64,000 nucleotides of DNA from positions 1 to 64,000 of the forward strand of contig DATKML010000057.1 of NCBI GenBank assembly GCA_035541875.1. The letters run 5' to 3'. This document shows positions 17,698 to 26,493 of the stretch, piece after piece; position 1 is the first letter of the stretch, and each line of letters opens with the position of its first letter. This DNA is from JAJPHI01 sp035541875. Lineage in GTDB: Bacteria > Desulfobacterota > Binatia > Binatales > Binataceae. The notes beneath the pieces were generated by a model. The model ran no database searches. It saw only the letters and a program-made list of their open reading frames with translations, and was not told the DNA's origin. A program made the translations under genes and the position numbers.

Positions 17698-18143
17698 CTT
17701 CCTATCGCTCCTCCTTGCCCACCCACTGTCGAGGTCATCCGACGCTGGGATGACAAGGTAACTGCCGCGCTTCTACCGAGCGTGTGCAAAGCGACTAATT
17801 CCGTTCGTGTGGTTGTTCTTGGGCGCCATCTGACAGGCGCAGGCGACCCCGCGATAAAAGGGAGTCTGGAAAAGTGATCAAATCGAATGAGCGTCTTCGC
17901 TCTCGCATGGGCTTGCGTACGGCAGCTCAGACTACGTACTCGCTCAAACACGCAACGTCAATACTTTGGGACGGTTTACCGAGCGTCGTCGACTACTTTC
18001 AAACACTTAAACGCCTAATTAACGAGCGTTCCATCGGTTACTGCAGCGGCTCGGCAGGTGAACTGAAGACTGCTCTACTCTTCAACCCTCGGACACAGGC
18101 GAAAATGACGAATATGTCTTCAAGCGAGAAAGTTGAAAACCAG
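17698..18143. other. Long leader region upstream of the porin gene
   Basis: 446 bases with no separate gene recognised. The porin frame is open from a GTG at 17874 that has GGGAG nine bases upstream, so an N-terminal extension or a translated leader is possible. A perfect 7-bp hairpin, GTCATCC/GGATGAC (17734-17740 and 17748-17754), lies just past the preceding gene and may mark a terminator or a decayed repeat end. Confidence 0.4.
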
Positions 18144-19769
18144 ATGAAAAGGACAAAGCGAACTGTTCAGAATGTAGGACTGGGTCTTGCCACGATGGCC
18201 GGCTGCTTCCTACTGCCTGCGCTATCCCGAGCTCAAACAACAACGGACGGGATGATAAGGCTCTATGTCGACCCGAAAACGCATATCGTTTACACGGAGC
18301 CTGGTCGCGGGCGAAGACTTCTGACGGAAGTCTCGCCCTCGGCGCTTTCAGGATCGGGACAGACCCTCGAACGACGTCAGGAAGAAACCGAACGAAAAGT
18401 CGACCAAGATCGTGCGAAACTCGCTGAGCTGGGCGCCAAAAACCAGCAACTCCAGCTCGCCAACGATGACCTTACGCATCAAATGGCGCAGATAAAGCCC
18501 GCTTGGCAATCTTATACCGATCGATGGCTCAACAAGTTCTCGCTCGGAACGTTGGTATACCTTGACTATGCGACGTATACGCACACGAGCTACGGCCCTC
18601 AGTTCACGACGCAAGTCAACCCTCCTGGACCTCAGAACAATATTTATAGTTCGTTCGATGTAACTCGAACCTATCTCGACTTTCAGTTCAAGCCCAATGA
18701 CGACTTTACTGTGCGCGTCACTCCCAACATCTATCGCCAGGTCGGTAACGGCAGTTCCACCAACACTGCGCCGAACACTACTGTCAGCAGTAATGTGGAT
18801 GGCAACCTCGATTTTCGTCTGAAGTACGGATATTTACAGTGGAACACCCCCTTTAGGTGGAACGAAGCGCTCAGAAAGGACCTGGTTAAGCTTGGCATTC
18901 AGCAGCAACCGCTGACTGATTGGGAAGAGCATCTCTGGGGTTTCCGCTATGTCGGATTGACGCCATGGAACTATCTGAGCCTTTCATCAAGTTATCCGGG
19001 TTTGGCAGTCCAAGGCCCGATCTACTTCGGCCCTAGCGAGAAATACTATATCGATTATGCGGTTGGCGTTTATGACAACGCGAACTTCCATCACTATCAG
19101 CAAGCCAACACCAAGGATGCGATGGGTCGCATTACCGTCTATCCTTTCGGTGCAACCAAGGATTTCGATGGTCTTGGTTTGACCGGTTTCTATGACTATG
19201 GGTACAACAACAAGGCGCCGAGTGCCACTTCATCCTCGGCTACGTCAAACAACTCCCTGCAACGCTGGGCAGCGCTAGTACATTACAACTCATCGTTGTT
19301 CAATCTTGCAGGCGAATTTGATTGGGGCCGGAATGCGTTCAATTCGGGAAACCTGTTCTCTGGCTCTGGACCGAATTCTGGTACACAAGAAGCTAATCTT
19401 GCGAACCTGATTCAAAACCAAACGCACAGTAATCTTCTCGGCTATGACTTTCTGGGGTCGATACCGATTCCACATACTCCGTTTACTGCGTTCGGCCTCT
19501 TCGAGCAGAATTGGTCTAACACCAACGCAAACGTGAATCCTTTTGATTTCCAGCGCTTCCTCGTTGGCGTGGAGTACCAGTACAATAAGTACCTTAAATT
19601 TGCTCTGGACAGTCAGAACCTGCTCTATTACCACAATCAATTCGACTTCACCTCTGCAGATGTGGCCGCTCTCGATAAGAACGCCCCACAGAACATCCAA
19701 GGTGGAGTAAAATACCCGGTGCCACGTGACATCCATGCCATCATGTTCAACGTGCAGTTCCAGTACTGA
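18144..19769 (+). CDS. Outer-membrane porin-like protein with N-terminal coiled coil
   Basis: 541 residues from the ATG at 18144; an ATG at 18105 and a GTG at 17874 extend the same frame. The start MKRTKRTVQNVGLGLATMAG begins a Sec signal ending at LSRAQ. After a short basic stretch comes a coiled-coil segment (ERRQEETERKVDQDRAKLAE, then ...NQQLQLANDDL), as in porins tethered by an N-terminal coiled coil. The remainder alternates aromatic and polar residues with Tyr/Asn-rich turns and ends in FNVQFQY, whose terminal aromatic is the usual beta-barrel targeting signal. Substrate unknown. It sits alone between small exported-protein genes. Confidence 0.78.
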   Translation: MKRTKRTVQNVGLGLATMAGCFLLPALSRAQTTTDGMIRLYVDPKTHIVYTEPGRGRRLLTEVSPSALSGSGQTLERRQEETERKVDQDRAKLAELGAKNQQLQLANDDLTHQMAQIKPAWQSYTDRWLNKFSLGTLVYLDYATYTHTSYGPQFTTQVNPPGPQNNIYSSFDVTRTYLDFQFKPNDDFTVRVTPNIYRQVGNGSSTNTAPNTTVSSNVDGNLDFRLKYGYLQWNTPFRWNEALRKDLVKLGIQQQPLTDWEEHLWGFRYVGLTPWNYLSLSSSYPGLAVQGPIYFGPSEKYYIDYAVGVYDNANFHHYQQANTKDAMGRITVYPFGATKDFDGLGLTGFYDYGYNNKAPSATSSSATSNNSLQRWAALVHYNSSLFNLAGEFDWGRNAFNSGNLFSGSGPNSGTQEANLANLIQNQTHSNLLGYDFLGSIPIPHTPFTAFGLFEQNWSNTNANVNPFDFQRFLVGVEYQYNKYLKFALDSQNLLYYHNQFDFTSADVAALDKNAPQNIQGGVKYPVPRDIHAIMFNVQFQY

Positions 19770-19901
19770 GCACAGAAATAAGGCAAAGCAATCACGGCCG
19801 ATGAGCGCTTGAGAGGCGAACGAGCCAGTGGTTGGGCGTAGGGAGTCGACTGCTGCGTTAAGCGACTAGGCGGCAGGCTCGAAGCTACAGCACATGGATG
19901 G

Positions 19902-19934
19902 GGTGCGGCATTCCCGAAGAGGGAATGCCGCACC
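19902..19934. terminator. Perfect 14-bp hairpin downstream of the porin gene
   Basis: GGTGCGGCATTCCC (19902-19915), loop GAAGA, GGGAATGCCGCACC (19921-19934). It is very stable and lies between two plus-strand genes. No U-run follows, so it may be an mRNA-stabilising 3' end or a transcription pause rather than a classical intrinsic terminator. Confidence 0.6.
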
Positions 19935-19964
19935 GAATCAGGCCGAATTCAGCAGGGAGTAATC

Positions 19965-20327
19965 TTGAGCGTTAAAAGATTCTGGCACGCGACAGCGTTA
20001 GGCCTGATCGGTTGGTACCTGATGGTCCCTCCAACAGGTCAGCAAAACGGAGTTCCTTGGCCTGACAACAAGGCTCCGATCTCTCATTGGACGATCGCCG
20101 AATCTTTCGATGCGGCGAAGGATTGTGAGGAGGCGGTGGCCAAGCATCGCAAGAAATTCGAGCAGACTTACAAGAAGCTCAAACACAAGACTTCGGACGC
20201 AGATTTCTGGGGCCCGTTTTACATAACCACGGCGGGCGAGGCCACCTGTATCGCTACAAACGATCCGCGATTGCGCGATGAGAACGGGGCAAAGTCCCCG
20301 GAGGTCAGACCTTCCGCCACGGAGTGA
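19965..20327 (+). CDS. Small exported protein with two cysteines, function unknown
   Basis: 120 residues from a TTG with GGGAG five bases upstream. A hydrophobic N-terminus (ATALGLIGWYLMVPP) is followed by a region with SHWTIAESFDAAKDCEEAV and, near the end, EATCIATNDPRLRDENG. The pattern W-x-x-x-x-S-F-D-x-A-x-x-C-E ... C-I-A-T-x-D-P-R-L recalls a widespread group of small uncharacterised periplasmic proteins. The two Cys probably form a disulfide. Function unknown. Confidence 0.65.
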   Translation: MSVKRFWHATALGLIGWYLMVPPTGQQNGVPWPDNKAPISHWTIAESFDAAKDCEEAVAKHRKKFEQTYKKLKHKTSDADFWGPFYITTAGEATCIATNDPRLRDENGAKSPEVRPSATE

Positions 20328-20386
20328 AGCAAGAAGTCTTTGGCTCTTGATCAGAAGGGCAAAATGGTTCTAACTGAAAGAGGATC

Positions 20387-20767
20387 ATGTTCTCAACCCG
20401 CGATAGCCTAGTTGGTATCCTGAGCAGAATGCGTGCAGCCCTGTGGCTGTGTATCGCGTTGATGCTGATCATCTTTCCTGCACAACGAGTACACGTTGTA
20501 ACCGAGCACGTCAGGGCTCCGGAGATTCGGCGCGCTATCGAACGCAACGTCGTCTTGGAGCAGACCAAGAACGACGTGGCGGAGCGGATTGCGACAAGCA
20601 ACCTTCAGCCGCTTGGACTAGTGACGGAGGAAGAATCAGTTCCCGAGTCGCGCTTCCCGCAGACTCGTGAATCAACCGCTTCGGTGCGTGCACGTTCCGT
20701 ATCGTACTTATTGCATCGCCTGAAACTCGGGCGTTCTTCCTCTAATACCCCAGATCCTCTGATTTAG
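20387..20767 (+). CDS. Small single-pass membrane protein with RLKLG...PDPLI tail
   Basis: 126 residues from an ATG preceded by AGAGG. One membrane helix (ALWLCIALMLIIFP) is followed by a charged helical region with VRAPEIRRAIERNVVLEQ. It ends in RLKLGRSSSNTPDPLI, nearly the same tail as the protein at 17323-17697, although the middles differ. The conserved tail after a signal anchor suggests a recognition or docking peptide. Function unknown. It precedes the tandem PSPY-ending genes. Confidence 0.6.
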   Translation: MFSTRDSLVGILSRMRAALWLCIALMLIIFPAQRVHVVTEHVRAPEIRRAIERNVVLEQTKNDVAERIATSNLQPLGLVTEEESVPESRFPQTRESTASVRARSVSYLLHRLKLGRSSSNTPDPLI

Positions 20768-20968
20768 TTCCCGTCGCGGACAGTGCATCCGTAGCGTCTA
20801 TGGCTTGGCGTAGTTGCGCCCGGTCGAAGTCGCTAGCGAAAAGGCCTCGTCTGCGATTTCTCGTGTCTACCGAAATTGTCCGATCGTTAGCCGTCCCTGA
20901 AAGGGGTGGGCTCGATCACCAAGGAACGACATACGACAGCCTCAATACAGGCTGGGGAGCTGACAGCA

Positions 20969-21541
20969 ATGGTCTGGAACACGGGCGCTCTTCGGATCCT
21001 CGTTTTGGCCTTATTTTCGATGGCCGCTCTTCACAATTCCTCTGCGTACGCGCAGAGCGGCTCTTCTTTAGGAGCAGTTAACGCAACTTCCTCGAAACAA
21101 CGTGTCCTCGAGCAGCTTACTGCCGCCAAGAACGCCGATTGGCAGGCAGCAATGGACCCGGATGTGTCGCTGACGAGGCAAGGAACGTTTCTCAATCAAA
21201 TGAACAAAGCTGATCGAGCAATTAAGGAATTGACCCATGGGTTTAACGTATCGCAGAGCGAACTCGACGAGGCACTCTGGATGCCGCCCAAACACATGAC
21301 CGAAGCCGACCGAGTGCGGTTGATAGATCAGCTGAAAAAAGCGCGCCAGCAAGATGACGCGAACGAGCAAGCGATGCTCAACGATCTAGCCTGGACGCGT
21401 TCCGGATTTCCCGTTCACACCACGGAATTCGACGAACGGAAGGCCAAGATTGACGCGTTAATCAAAGACTTGGAGATCGGCGAGCACGTCCGTTATTCGG
21501 ACATTAGAGAGGCTCTCGCCGTCATACCGTCGCCCTATTGA
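20969..21541 (+). CDS. Exported PSPY-family protein, copy 1
   Basis: 190 residues from the ATG at 20969, which has GGGAG nine bases upstream. A Sec signal (LRILVLALFSMAALHNSSAYA) ends near AYAQ. The mature part is mostly helical and charged and shares blocks with the next gene: NKADRAIKELTHGF, ALWMPPKHMTEADRVRLI, EQAMLNDLAW, IKDLEIGEHVRYSD and the C-terminal PSPY. No known domain is recognised. The pair lies directly before an RND efflux operon on the same strand. Confidence 0.7.
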   Translation: MVWNTGALRILVLALFSMAALHNSSAYAQSGSSLGAVNATSSKQRVLEQLTAAKNADWQAAMDPDVSLTRQGTFLNQMNKADRAIKELTHGFNVSQSELDEALWMPPKHMTEADRVRLIDQLKKARQQDDANEQAMLNDLAWTRSGFPVHTTEFDERKAKIDALIKDLEIGEHVRYSDIREALAVIPSPY

Positions 21542-21665
21542 AGATTAAGGATCCGTCCGCGCGTGGATGGCACTCCCAAGATGGTGTGATCCTCTCCCGG
21601 CTCACCATTTCTGCCATCCCGCGCGGGCGTGACTCTCTTCTACTCGACCTGAGAGGGTATCGCTG

Positions 21666-22217
21666 ATGATAAGGCATTTCGCGTCGTGCGCGATTTTGCT
21701 CGTGGCGTTGGCGGTGTGTGGATGCGCCGAGCCGGTGACGGTCAAACCGCCTCTTCTCTCGAACAGGCAGCGCTCCAACCTCATCGAGAAGCTCCAGTCG
21801 GCCAAGGCGACAGATTGGAACTGCGTGATGAGCGACGACGTCGCGAAGGCCTCGCGGGAAGATTGTTTAGACCAGATGCGAAAGGCCGATCGAGTAATCA
21901 AGGAACTGCGTTACGGCTTCGATGTAGCGCCATCGAGAATCAATGATGCTTTGTGGCTTCCCCCTAAAACAATGACCAATGCCGATCGTGTTCGTCTAAT
22001 CGCGAAGCTTGAGGAGGCCCGTCGCCAGGATGATCACAACGAACAGGTAATGTTGAACGACCTTGCTTGGGGAAACTCGGACTTTCCCGCTGATACCTCC
22101 ACCTTCGATGATCAAAAGGCTCTCGTCGATGGTGTCATCAAGGACCTGGAGATCGGCGAAGACGTTCGTTGGTCGACCGTCAAGGAAGCTCTTTACGTCC
22201 CACCTTCTCCTTACTGA
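21666..22217 (+). CDS. PSPY-family lipoprotein, copy 2
   Basis: 183 residues from an ATG with AGAGGG about nine bases upstream. The N-terminus MIRHFASCAILLVALAVCGC gives a lipobox (AVCGC), so this copy is membrane-anchored while its neighbour is soluble. It shares RKADRVIKELRYGFDV, ALWLPPKTMTNADRVRLI, EQVMLNDLAWGNSDF, IKDLEIGEDVRWS and terminal PSPY with copy 1. It ends 18 bases before the RND permease gene, so co-transcription is likely. Function unknown; a role with the pump or in envelope sensing is only an inference. Confidence 0.75.
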   Translation: MIRHFASCAILLVALAVCGCAEPVTVKPPLLSNRQRSNLIEKLQSAKATDWNCVMSDDVAKASREDCLDQMRKADRVIKELRYGFDVAPSRINDALWLPPKTMTNADRVRLIAKLEEARRQDDHNEQVMLNDLAWGNSDFPADTSTFDDQKALVDGVIKDLEIGEDVRWSTVKEALYVPPSPY

Positions 22218-22235
22218 GTTGCAGGAACAGTTGTT

Positions 22236-25200
22236 ATGGCAGGTTTTTCTTTGCGCAATCCGCACACGATTATTGTGGGCGCATTGATTATCGCGATCCT
22301 AGGAATAACGGCATTCGCCCAAATGCCGGTCGACGTGTTTCCGAGTCTTCACATTCCAGTAGTCGAAGTTGCGACTTTCTATCCCGGGATGCCGCCCCTT
22401 GACGTGGAAGCGGATATAACCAGGCGGTTTGAGCGCTTCTTCACATTGGGAAGCGACATCGAGCATATCGAATCGCGGTCTCTACCGGGTGTCAGTGTTA
22501 TCAAGGTCTTTTTTCATCCCGGAGTGAATCTTGATGCGGCTGCGGCACAACTAGGTAATCTGGCGATGGCCGATCTGAGGCATCTACCACCCGGCACCTT
22601 GCCGCCACTTGTACTCAAGTCCGGAGCCTCATCGCTGCCGGTTACGCTAGTCACCGTGTCGGGTGAAGGGTTCAGTGAGACCCAGCTTCGCGATCAGGCG
22701 CAATACAATATTCGTAACTGGCTTGCGACCGTGGGTGGAACGTCGGTGCCACCTCCATTTGGCGGCAAATACCGCCAAATCATGGTCTACGTCGATCCTT
22801 CGGCCCTTCAAGCCCGCGGAATGACATTAATGAGTGTCGTCAAGGCGGTGAATCGCGCGAACCTTATTATTCCCGCGGGTGACGCGAAAATCGGCTCCAC
22901 TGACTACTTTGTCTATACCAACAGCATGATCGACAATCCGGAGGCCATCAATGAGGTCCCGGTCAAAGTCGGCGGTCCCGATGCGCGTCCGGTATTCGTC
23001 GGTGATATTGGGCATGCCGAGGATGCGTCACAAATCCAGCAGAATATTGTGCGCATCAACGGCCAGCGCTCCGTCTACATTCCAGTTCTCAAACAGAGTG
23101 GTGCCAATACCCTCGCGATTGTCGATGGAATCGAGAGCCTGCTCCCCCGCATCAACGGCATCCCCAAGGCCATCAAACTCAAGGCGATCTTCAGCCAGGC
23201 GACGTATGTGCGCAACGCCGTAGAAGCACTTGAGCATGAGGCTGTTTCCGGCTCGGTGCTCGCCTCTCTCATGATTCTCATCTTTCTGGGCAGCTTTCGC
23301 TCGACGCTGGCGATTTTCCTTTCGATCCCGCTCTCAATTCTCGCCGGTACCTTCGGGCTCATGATGACCGGAGGGACCATCAACATCATGACCCTTGGGG
23401 GCTTCGCGCTGGCGATAGGCCGCTTAGTCGACGATTCGACCGTGGTGCTCGAAAACATCAATCGTCACTTGGCGGCTGGTGAAGCGCCGCGAGAGGCCGC
23501 GCGAGTCGGCGCGGATGAAGTCGCGCTTCCCGTCCTCGCGTCGACGATTACCACAATCATCGTCTTCTTCCCCGTCATGTTCCTGTTCGGCGTCGCCAAG
23601 TACCTGTTCAGCGCGCTGGCTCTGACCGTAGTACTAGCGATGTTGGCGTCTTATATGGTTGCGATGACGATTATTCCGATCTACTGCGCGCGCTTCCTGA
23701 CACAGGCGGAGGCGCTTGCTGAGGAACACGGTCGCAGCGGCTTCCTCGGTGCTTTTCAACGGATATATGAACGTTTCGAGCATCGCTTCCAAGCGGCGTT
23801 GGAAAAGGCGCTCGATCGTAAGCCCCTCGTTCTTGTCGCGGTGGCAGTGCTCTTTCTGAGTGCGGGCGTCCTTTATCCGAAACTCGGAACGGAGCTGTTC
23901 CCGCGGACCGATGCGGGTCAGTTCATCCTTCAATACCGCGCCCCAGTGGGAACACGTATCGAACTGACCGAAACGCTTACTGAGCGGATTGAACAGGTGA
24001 TTCGGCAGGTGATTCCGGCCGATGATCTTTCGACGATCGTCTCGAACATCGGCTTGGCTCCGGGGTTTTCCGCGATGTTCTCATCCAACGCCGCCAGTGA
24101 TTCAGGCTTCGTAATGGTTGCGCTCAAAACAGAGCACAAGGAATCGACCTTCAAGTACATCGATCGCTTGAAGGAGGCCTTGGCCGACCGCGTTCCCGAA
24201 GTGCAGACCTTCTTCACTTCGGGCAGCATCATCGATTCGGTTCTCAATTTTGGGCTTGCCGCACCGATTGATGTGCAGATTAGTGGGGCGTCCTATCAGG
24301 CACTCTATCCAGCCGCGGAGAAAGTCCAACATGCCATCTCATCGCTGCCTGAAGTAGCCAACACCTTTATACCGGAAGAATCGAACTACCCGACGCTCAA
24401 CGTCCACGTCGATCGAGTGAAAGCGGCGCGGCTCGGGCTCGACCAGAGGAGCGTCGTCACCAATCTAATTACGGCCCTCACGTCAAATGCCATGATCGCT
24501 CCGTCGATCTGGATCGAACCGAAGACCGGCAATGACTATTTTTTGACGGCGCAATATCCGGAGCCTGACATAAACTCGCTCGAAACGATCAAAAACATTC
24601 CGGTTAGTTCAGCCGGCTCGAGAAGAGCTCGCGAAGATGCTGTTCTACTGCGGAACGTCGCGCACATCGTGAGCGAGAACCATCCTGCCGAGGCTGACCA
24701 TTACAACATCCAGCGCGTTGTCGACGTTCTTGTGTCTCCGAAGACCGATGATCTCGGTGGCGCACAGGACGCTGTCGCGCGAGCGATTGCTCAGCTGAAC
24801 TTGCCGCCGAATCTGCGCGTCGATCTTCGAGGCTCGGTCTCGGCGATGCAAAAGTCCTTTTCGAGCTTCGGCTTTGGTCTGGGTCTGGCGGTGATCCTGC
24901 TCTACCTGGTGATGGTCGCGCAGTTTCGCTCCTTCCTCGACCCCTTCATCATCATGTTCGCCGTTCCGATGGGCCTTATCGGAGTTGTGTGGACCCTCTA
25001 CTTCACCGGGACAACCCTCAATATCGAGTCTTTCATGGGGATCATCGTGATGGTGGGTATCGTTGTATCGAACTCTATCTTACTCGTTGATTTCGCTAAT
25101 CAGCGCAGGCGCGAAGGAGAGACTTTGCGACGTGCGGTTGTGGAATCTGCGGTCATCCGGATGCGTCCAATCCTAATGACCGCTCTTGCTACTGTGGTGG

Positions 25201-25361
25201 GCCTGATGCCACTTGCGCTGAAGCTTGGCGCTGGGGCTGAAGCCGCTGCCCCCTTAGCACGAGCGGCTGCTGGAGGTCTAGCCGTATCGACGGTTCTCAC
25301 GCTGGTATTGGTCCCTTGTATCTACGAATTCATCTACATTCGTCGCGAGAACGTTCAATGA
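22236..25361 (+). CDS. RND efflux permease (HAE-type)
   Basis: 1041 residues, full length for an AcrB/MdtB-like inner-membrane pump. It begins with the helix after FSLRNPHTIIVGALIIAILG, has two large periplasmic loops, and keeps the paired Asp of the proton relay in AIGRLVDDSTVVLENINRH. The second helix block contains FMGIIVMVGIVVSNSILLVD. It would form a trimer and export small amphiphilic compounds through the adaptor and TolC-type protein encoded next. It is translated before the adaptor, the reverse of the common adaptor-permease order, and overlaps it by ATGA. Confidence 0.92.
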   Translation: MAGFSLRNPHTIIVGALIIAILGITAFAQMPVDVFPSLHIPVVEVATFYPGMPPLDVEADITRRFERFFTLGSDIEHIESRSLPGVSVIKVFFHPGVNLDAAAAQLGNLAMADLRHLPPGTLPPLVLKSGASSLPVTLVTVSGEGFSETQLRDQAQYNIRNWLATVGGTSVPPPFGGKYRQIMVYVDPSALQARGMTLMSVVKAVNRANLIIPAGDAKIGSTDYFVYTNSMIDNPEAINEVPVKVGGPDARPVFVGDIGHAEDASQIQQNIVRINGQRSVYIPVLKQSGANTLAIVDGIESLLPRINGIPKAIKLKAIFSQATYVRNAVEALEHEAVSGSVLASLMILIFLGSFRSTLAIFLSIPLSILAGTFGLMMTGGTINIMTLGGFALAIGRLVDDSTVVLENINRHLAAGEAPREAARVGADEVALPVLASTITTIIVFFPVMFLFGVAKYLFSALALTVVLAMLASYMVAMTIIPIYCARFLTQAEALAEEHGRSGFLGAFQRIYERFEHRFQAALEKALDRKPLVLVAVAVLFLSAGVLYPKLGTELFPRTDAGQFILQYRAPVGTRIELTETLTERIEQVIRQVIPADDLSTIVSNIGLAPGFSAMFSSNAASDSGFVMVALKTEHKESTFKYIDRLKEALADRVPEVQTFFTSGSIIDSVLNFGLAAPIDVQISGASYQALYPAAEKVQHAISSLPEVANTFIPEESNYPTLNVHVDRVKAARLGLDQRSVVTNLITALTSNAMIAPSIWIEPKTGNDYFLTAQYPEPDINSLETIKNIPVSSAGSRRAREDAVLLRNVAHIVSENHPAEADHYNIQRVVDVLVSPKTDDLGGAQDAVARAIAQLNLPPNLRVDLRGSVSAMQKSFSSFGFGLGLAVILLYLVMVAQFRSFLDPFIIMFAVPMGLIGVVWTLYFTGTTLNIESFMGIIVMVGIVVSNSILLVDFANQRRREGETLRRAVVESAVIRMRPILMTALATVVGLMPLALKLGAGAEAAAPLARAAAGGLAVSTVLTLVLVPCIYEFIYIRRENVQ

Positions 25362-26491
25362 GTCGGCTGGTCATAATTCCGCTCTGTCTGACCCTTATGT
25401 TGATGGCTATTGCGTGTGAGAAACCGGCAGCGCAGAGAAGTCGGGCGACCTCGACCGCACCCAGCGTTAGCGTGGTACATCCGAGCCGCGGCACCGTTTC
25501 ACGCACTATCACTCTCCCCGGTGATCTCGCTGGGTTTTACCAGTCAGCTTTGTACTCAAAAGTAACCGGATACCTGAAAAGTATTTATGTCGATAAAGGA
25601 GATGCCGTCAAAGCTGGACAAGTGCTTGCGGTTATCGAGGTACCCGAACTCGATCAACAGCTAACACGAGCGCGGACGAATCTCGAAGTTCAGCGCATCA
25701 CTTACGAACGACTCGAGGGTGTATGGAAGAGTGACCCACGACTGGTTGCTCGCCAGGATGTCGATATAGCCAAGGGAAAGTTTGATGAGGCGAGGGCCAA
25801 CGTCGACGAACTGATGGCTATGGATAGCTACCGCCGCATCATAGCGCCATTCGACGGTGTGATAACGGAACGTTTCGTCGATCCCGGTGCCTTAATCCAC
25901 GCTGGTGGTCAGCAAAGCGTGGCTGCGCCTATGCAAGGGGCCGCGCGGCCCGGAGGGTCGGCGGCACCCGTCGTGAGTGTCGCTCGGCTGGATAAGTTAC
26001 GTGTCTACGTCTATGTGCCGCAGGGGCAGGTCAGTGCCATCCGCGCAGGGATGCCAGCCACGATCGAGGTCCAGGGTCTGCATGGTAAGCGCTTTGAAGG
26101 CACGGTCGTCCGCTTCGCCCATTCGCTCGATCTCGCAACCAGAACGATGCTTACCGAGGTCGATCTCGATAATCCCAAGAACGAACTCTTTCCGGGAATG
26201 TATGCCCAGGTGACCTTGATGTTGGAGGACCATGCCGATGCGCTTCGCGTGCCTGCAAGCGCCTTGGGCGGTGCCGACCGAAACAAAGTCCTCGTGGTTA
26301 AAGATGGACGAATCGCCGAAGTGCCCGTTGGTGTCGGCATCGTCGATGATCACTATGCCGAGATCACTTCTGGTTTGACCAATACTGCTTTGGTCGTGGC
26401 CGCTTTCAACAACAATTGGTCAGATGGCGAGCCGGTCAAGTATGACCTTGCTGAGAAAGGCATGCCCGCCTTTGTCGCAACGGCTGAATAG
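25358..26491 (+). CDS. RND efflux periplasmic adaptor (HlyD/AcrA family)
   Basis: 377 residues from the ATG at 25358 that overlaps the permease stop. A lipoprotein-type signal (LTLMLMAIAC) would anchor it in the inner membrane. Then come a biotinyl-lipoyl half (VTGYLKSIYVDKGDAVKAGQ), a short helical hairpin (QQLTRARTNLEVQ...), the second half (YRRIIAPFDGVITERFVDPG) and beta-barrel/membrane-proximal domains. An Ala/Gly-rich insert (APMQGAARPGGSAAP) interrupts the second half. It links permease and outer-membrane channel. Confidence 0.92.
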   Translation: MSRLVIIPLCLTLMLMAIACEKPAAQRSRATSTAPSVSVVHPSRGTVSRTITLPGDLAGFYQSALYSKVTGYLKSIYVDKGDAVKAGQVLAVIEVPELDQQLTRARTNLEVQRITYERLEGVWKSDPRLVARQDVDIAKGKFDEARANVDELMAMDSYRRIIAPFDGVITERFVDPGALIHAGGQQSVAAPMQGAARPGGSAAPVVSVARLDKLRVYVYVPQGQVSAIRAGMPATIEVQGLHGKRFEGTVVRFAHSLDLATRTMLTEVDLDNPKNELFPGMYAQVTLMLEDHADALRVPASALGGADRNKVLVVKDGRIAEVPVGVGIVDDHYAEITSGLTNTALVVAAFNNNWSDGEPVKYDLAEKGMPAFVATAE

Positions 26492-26493
26492 CA

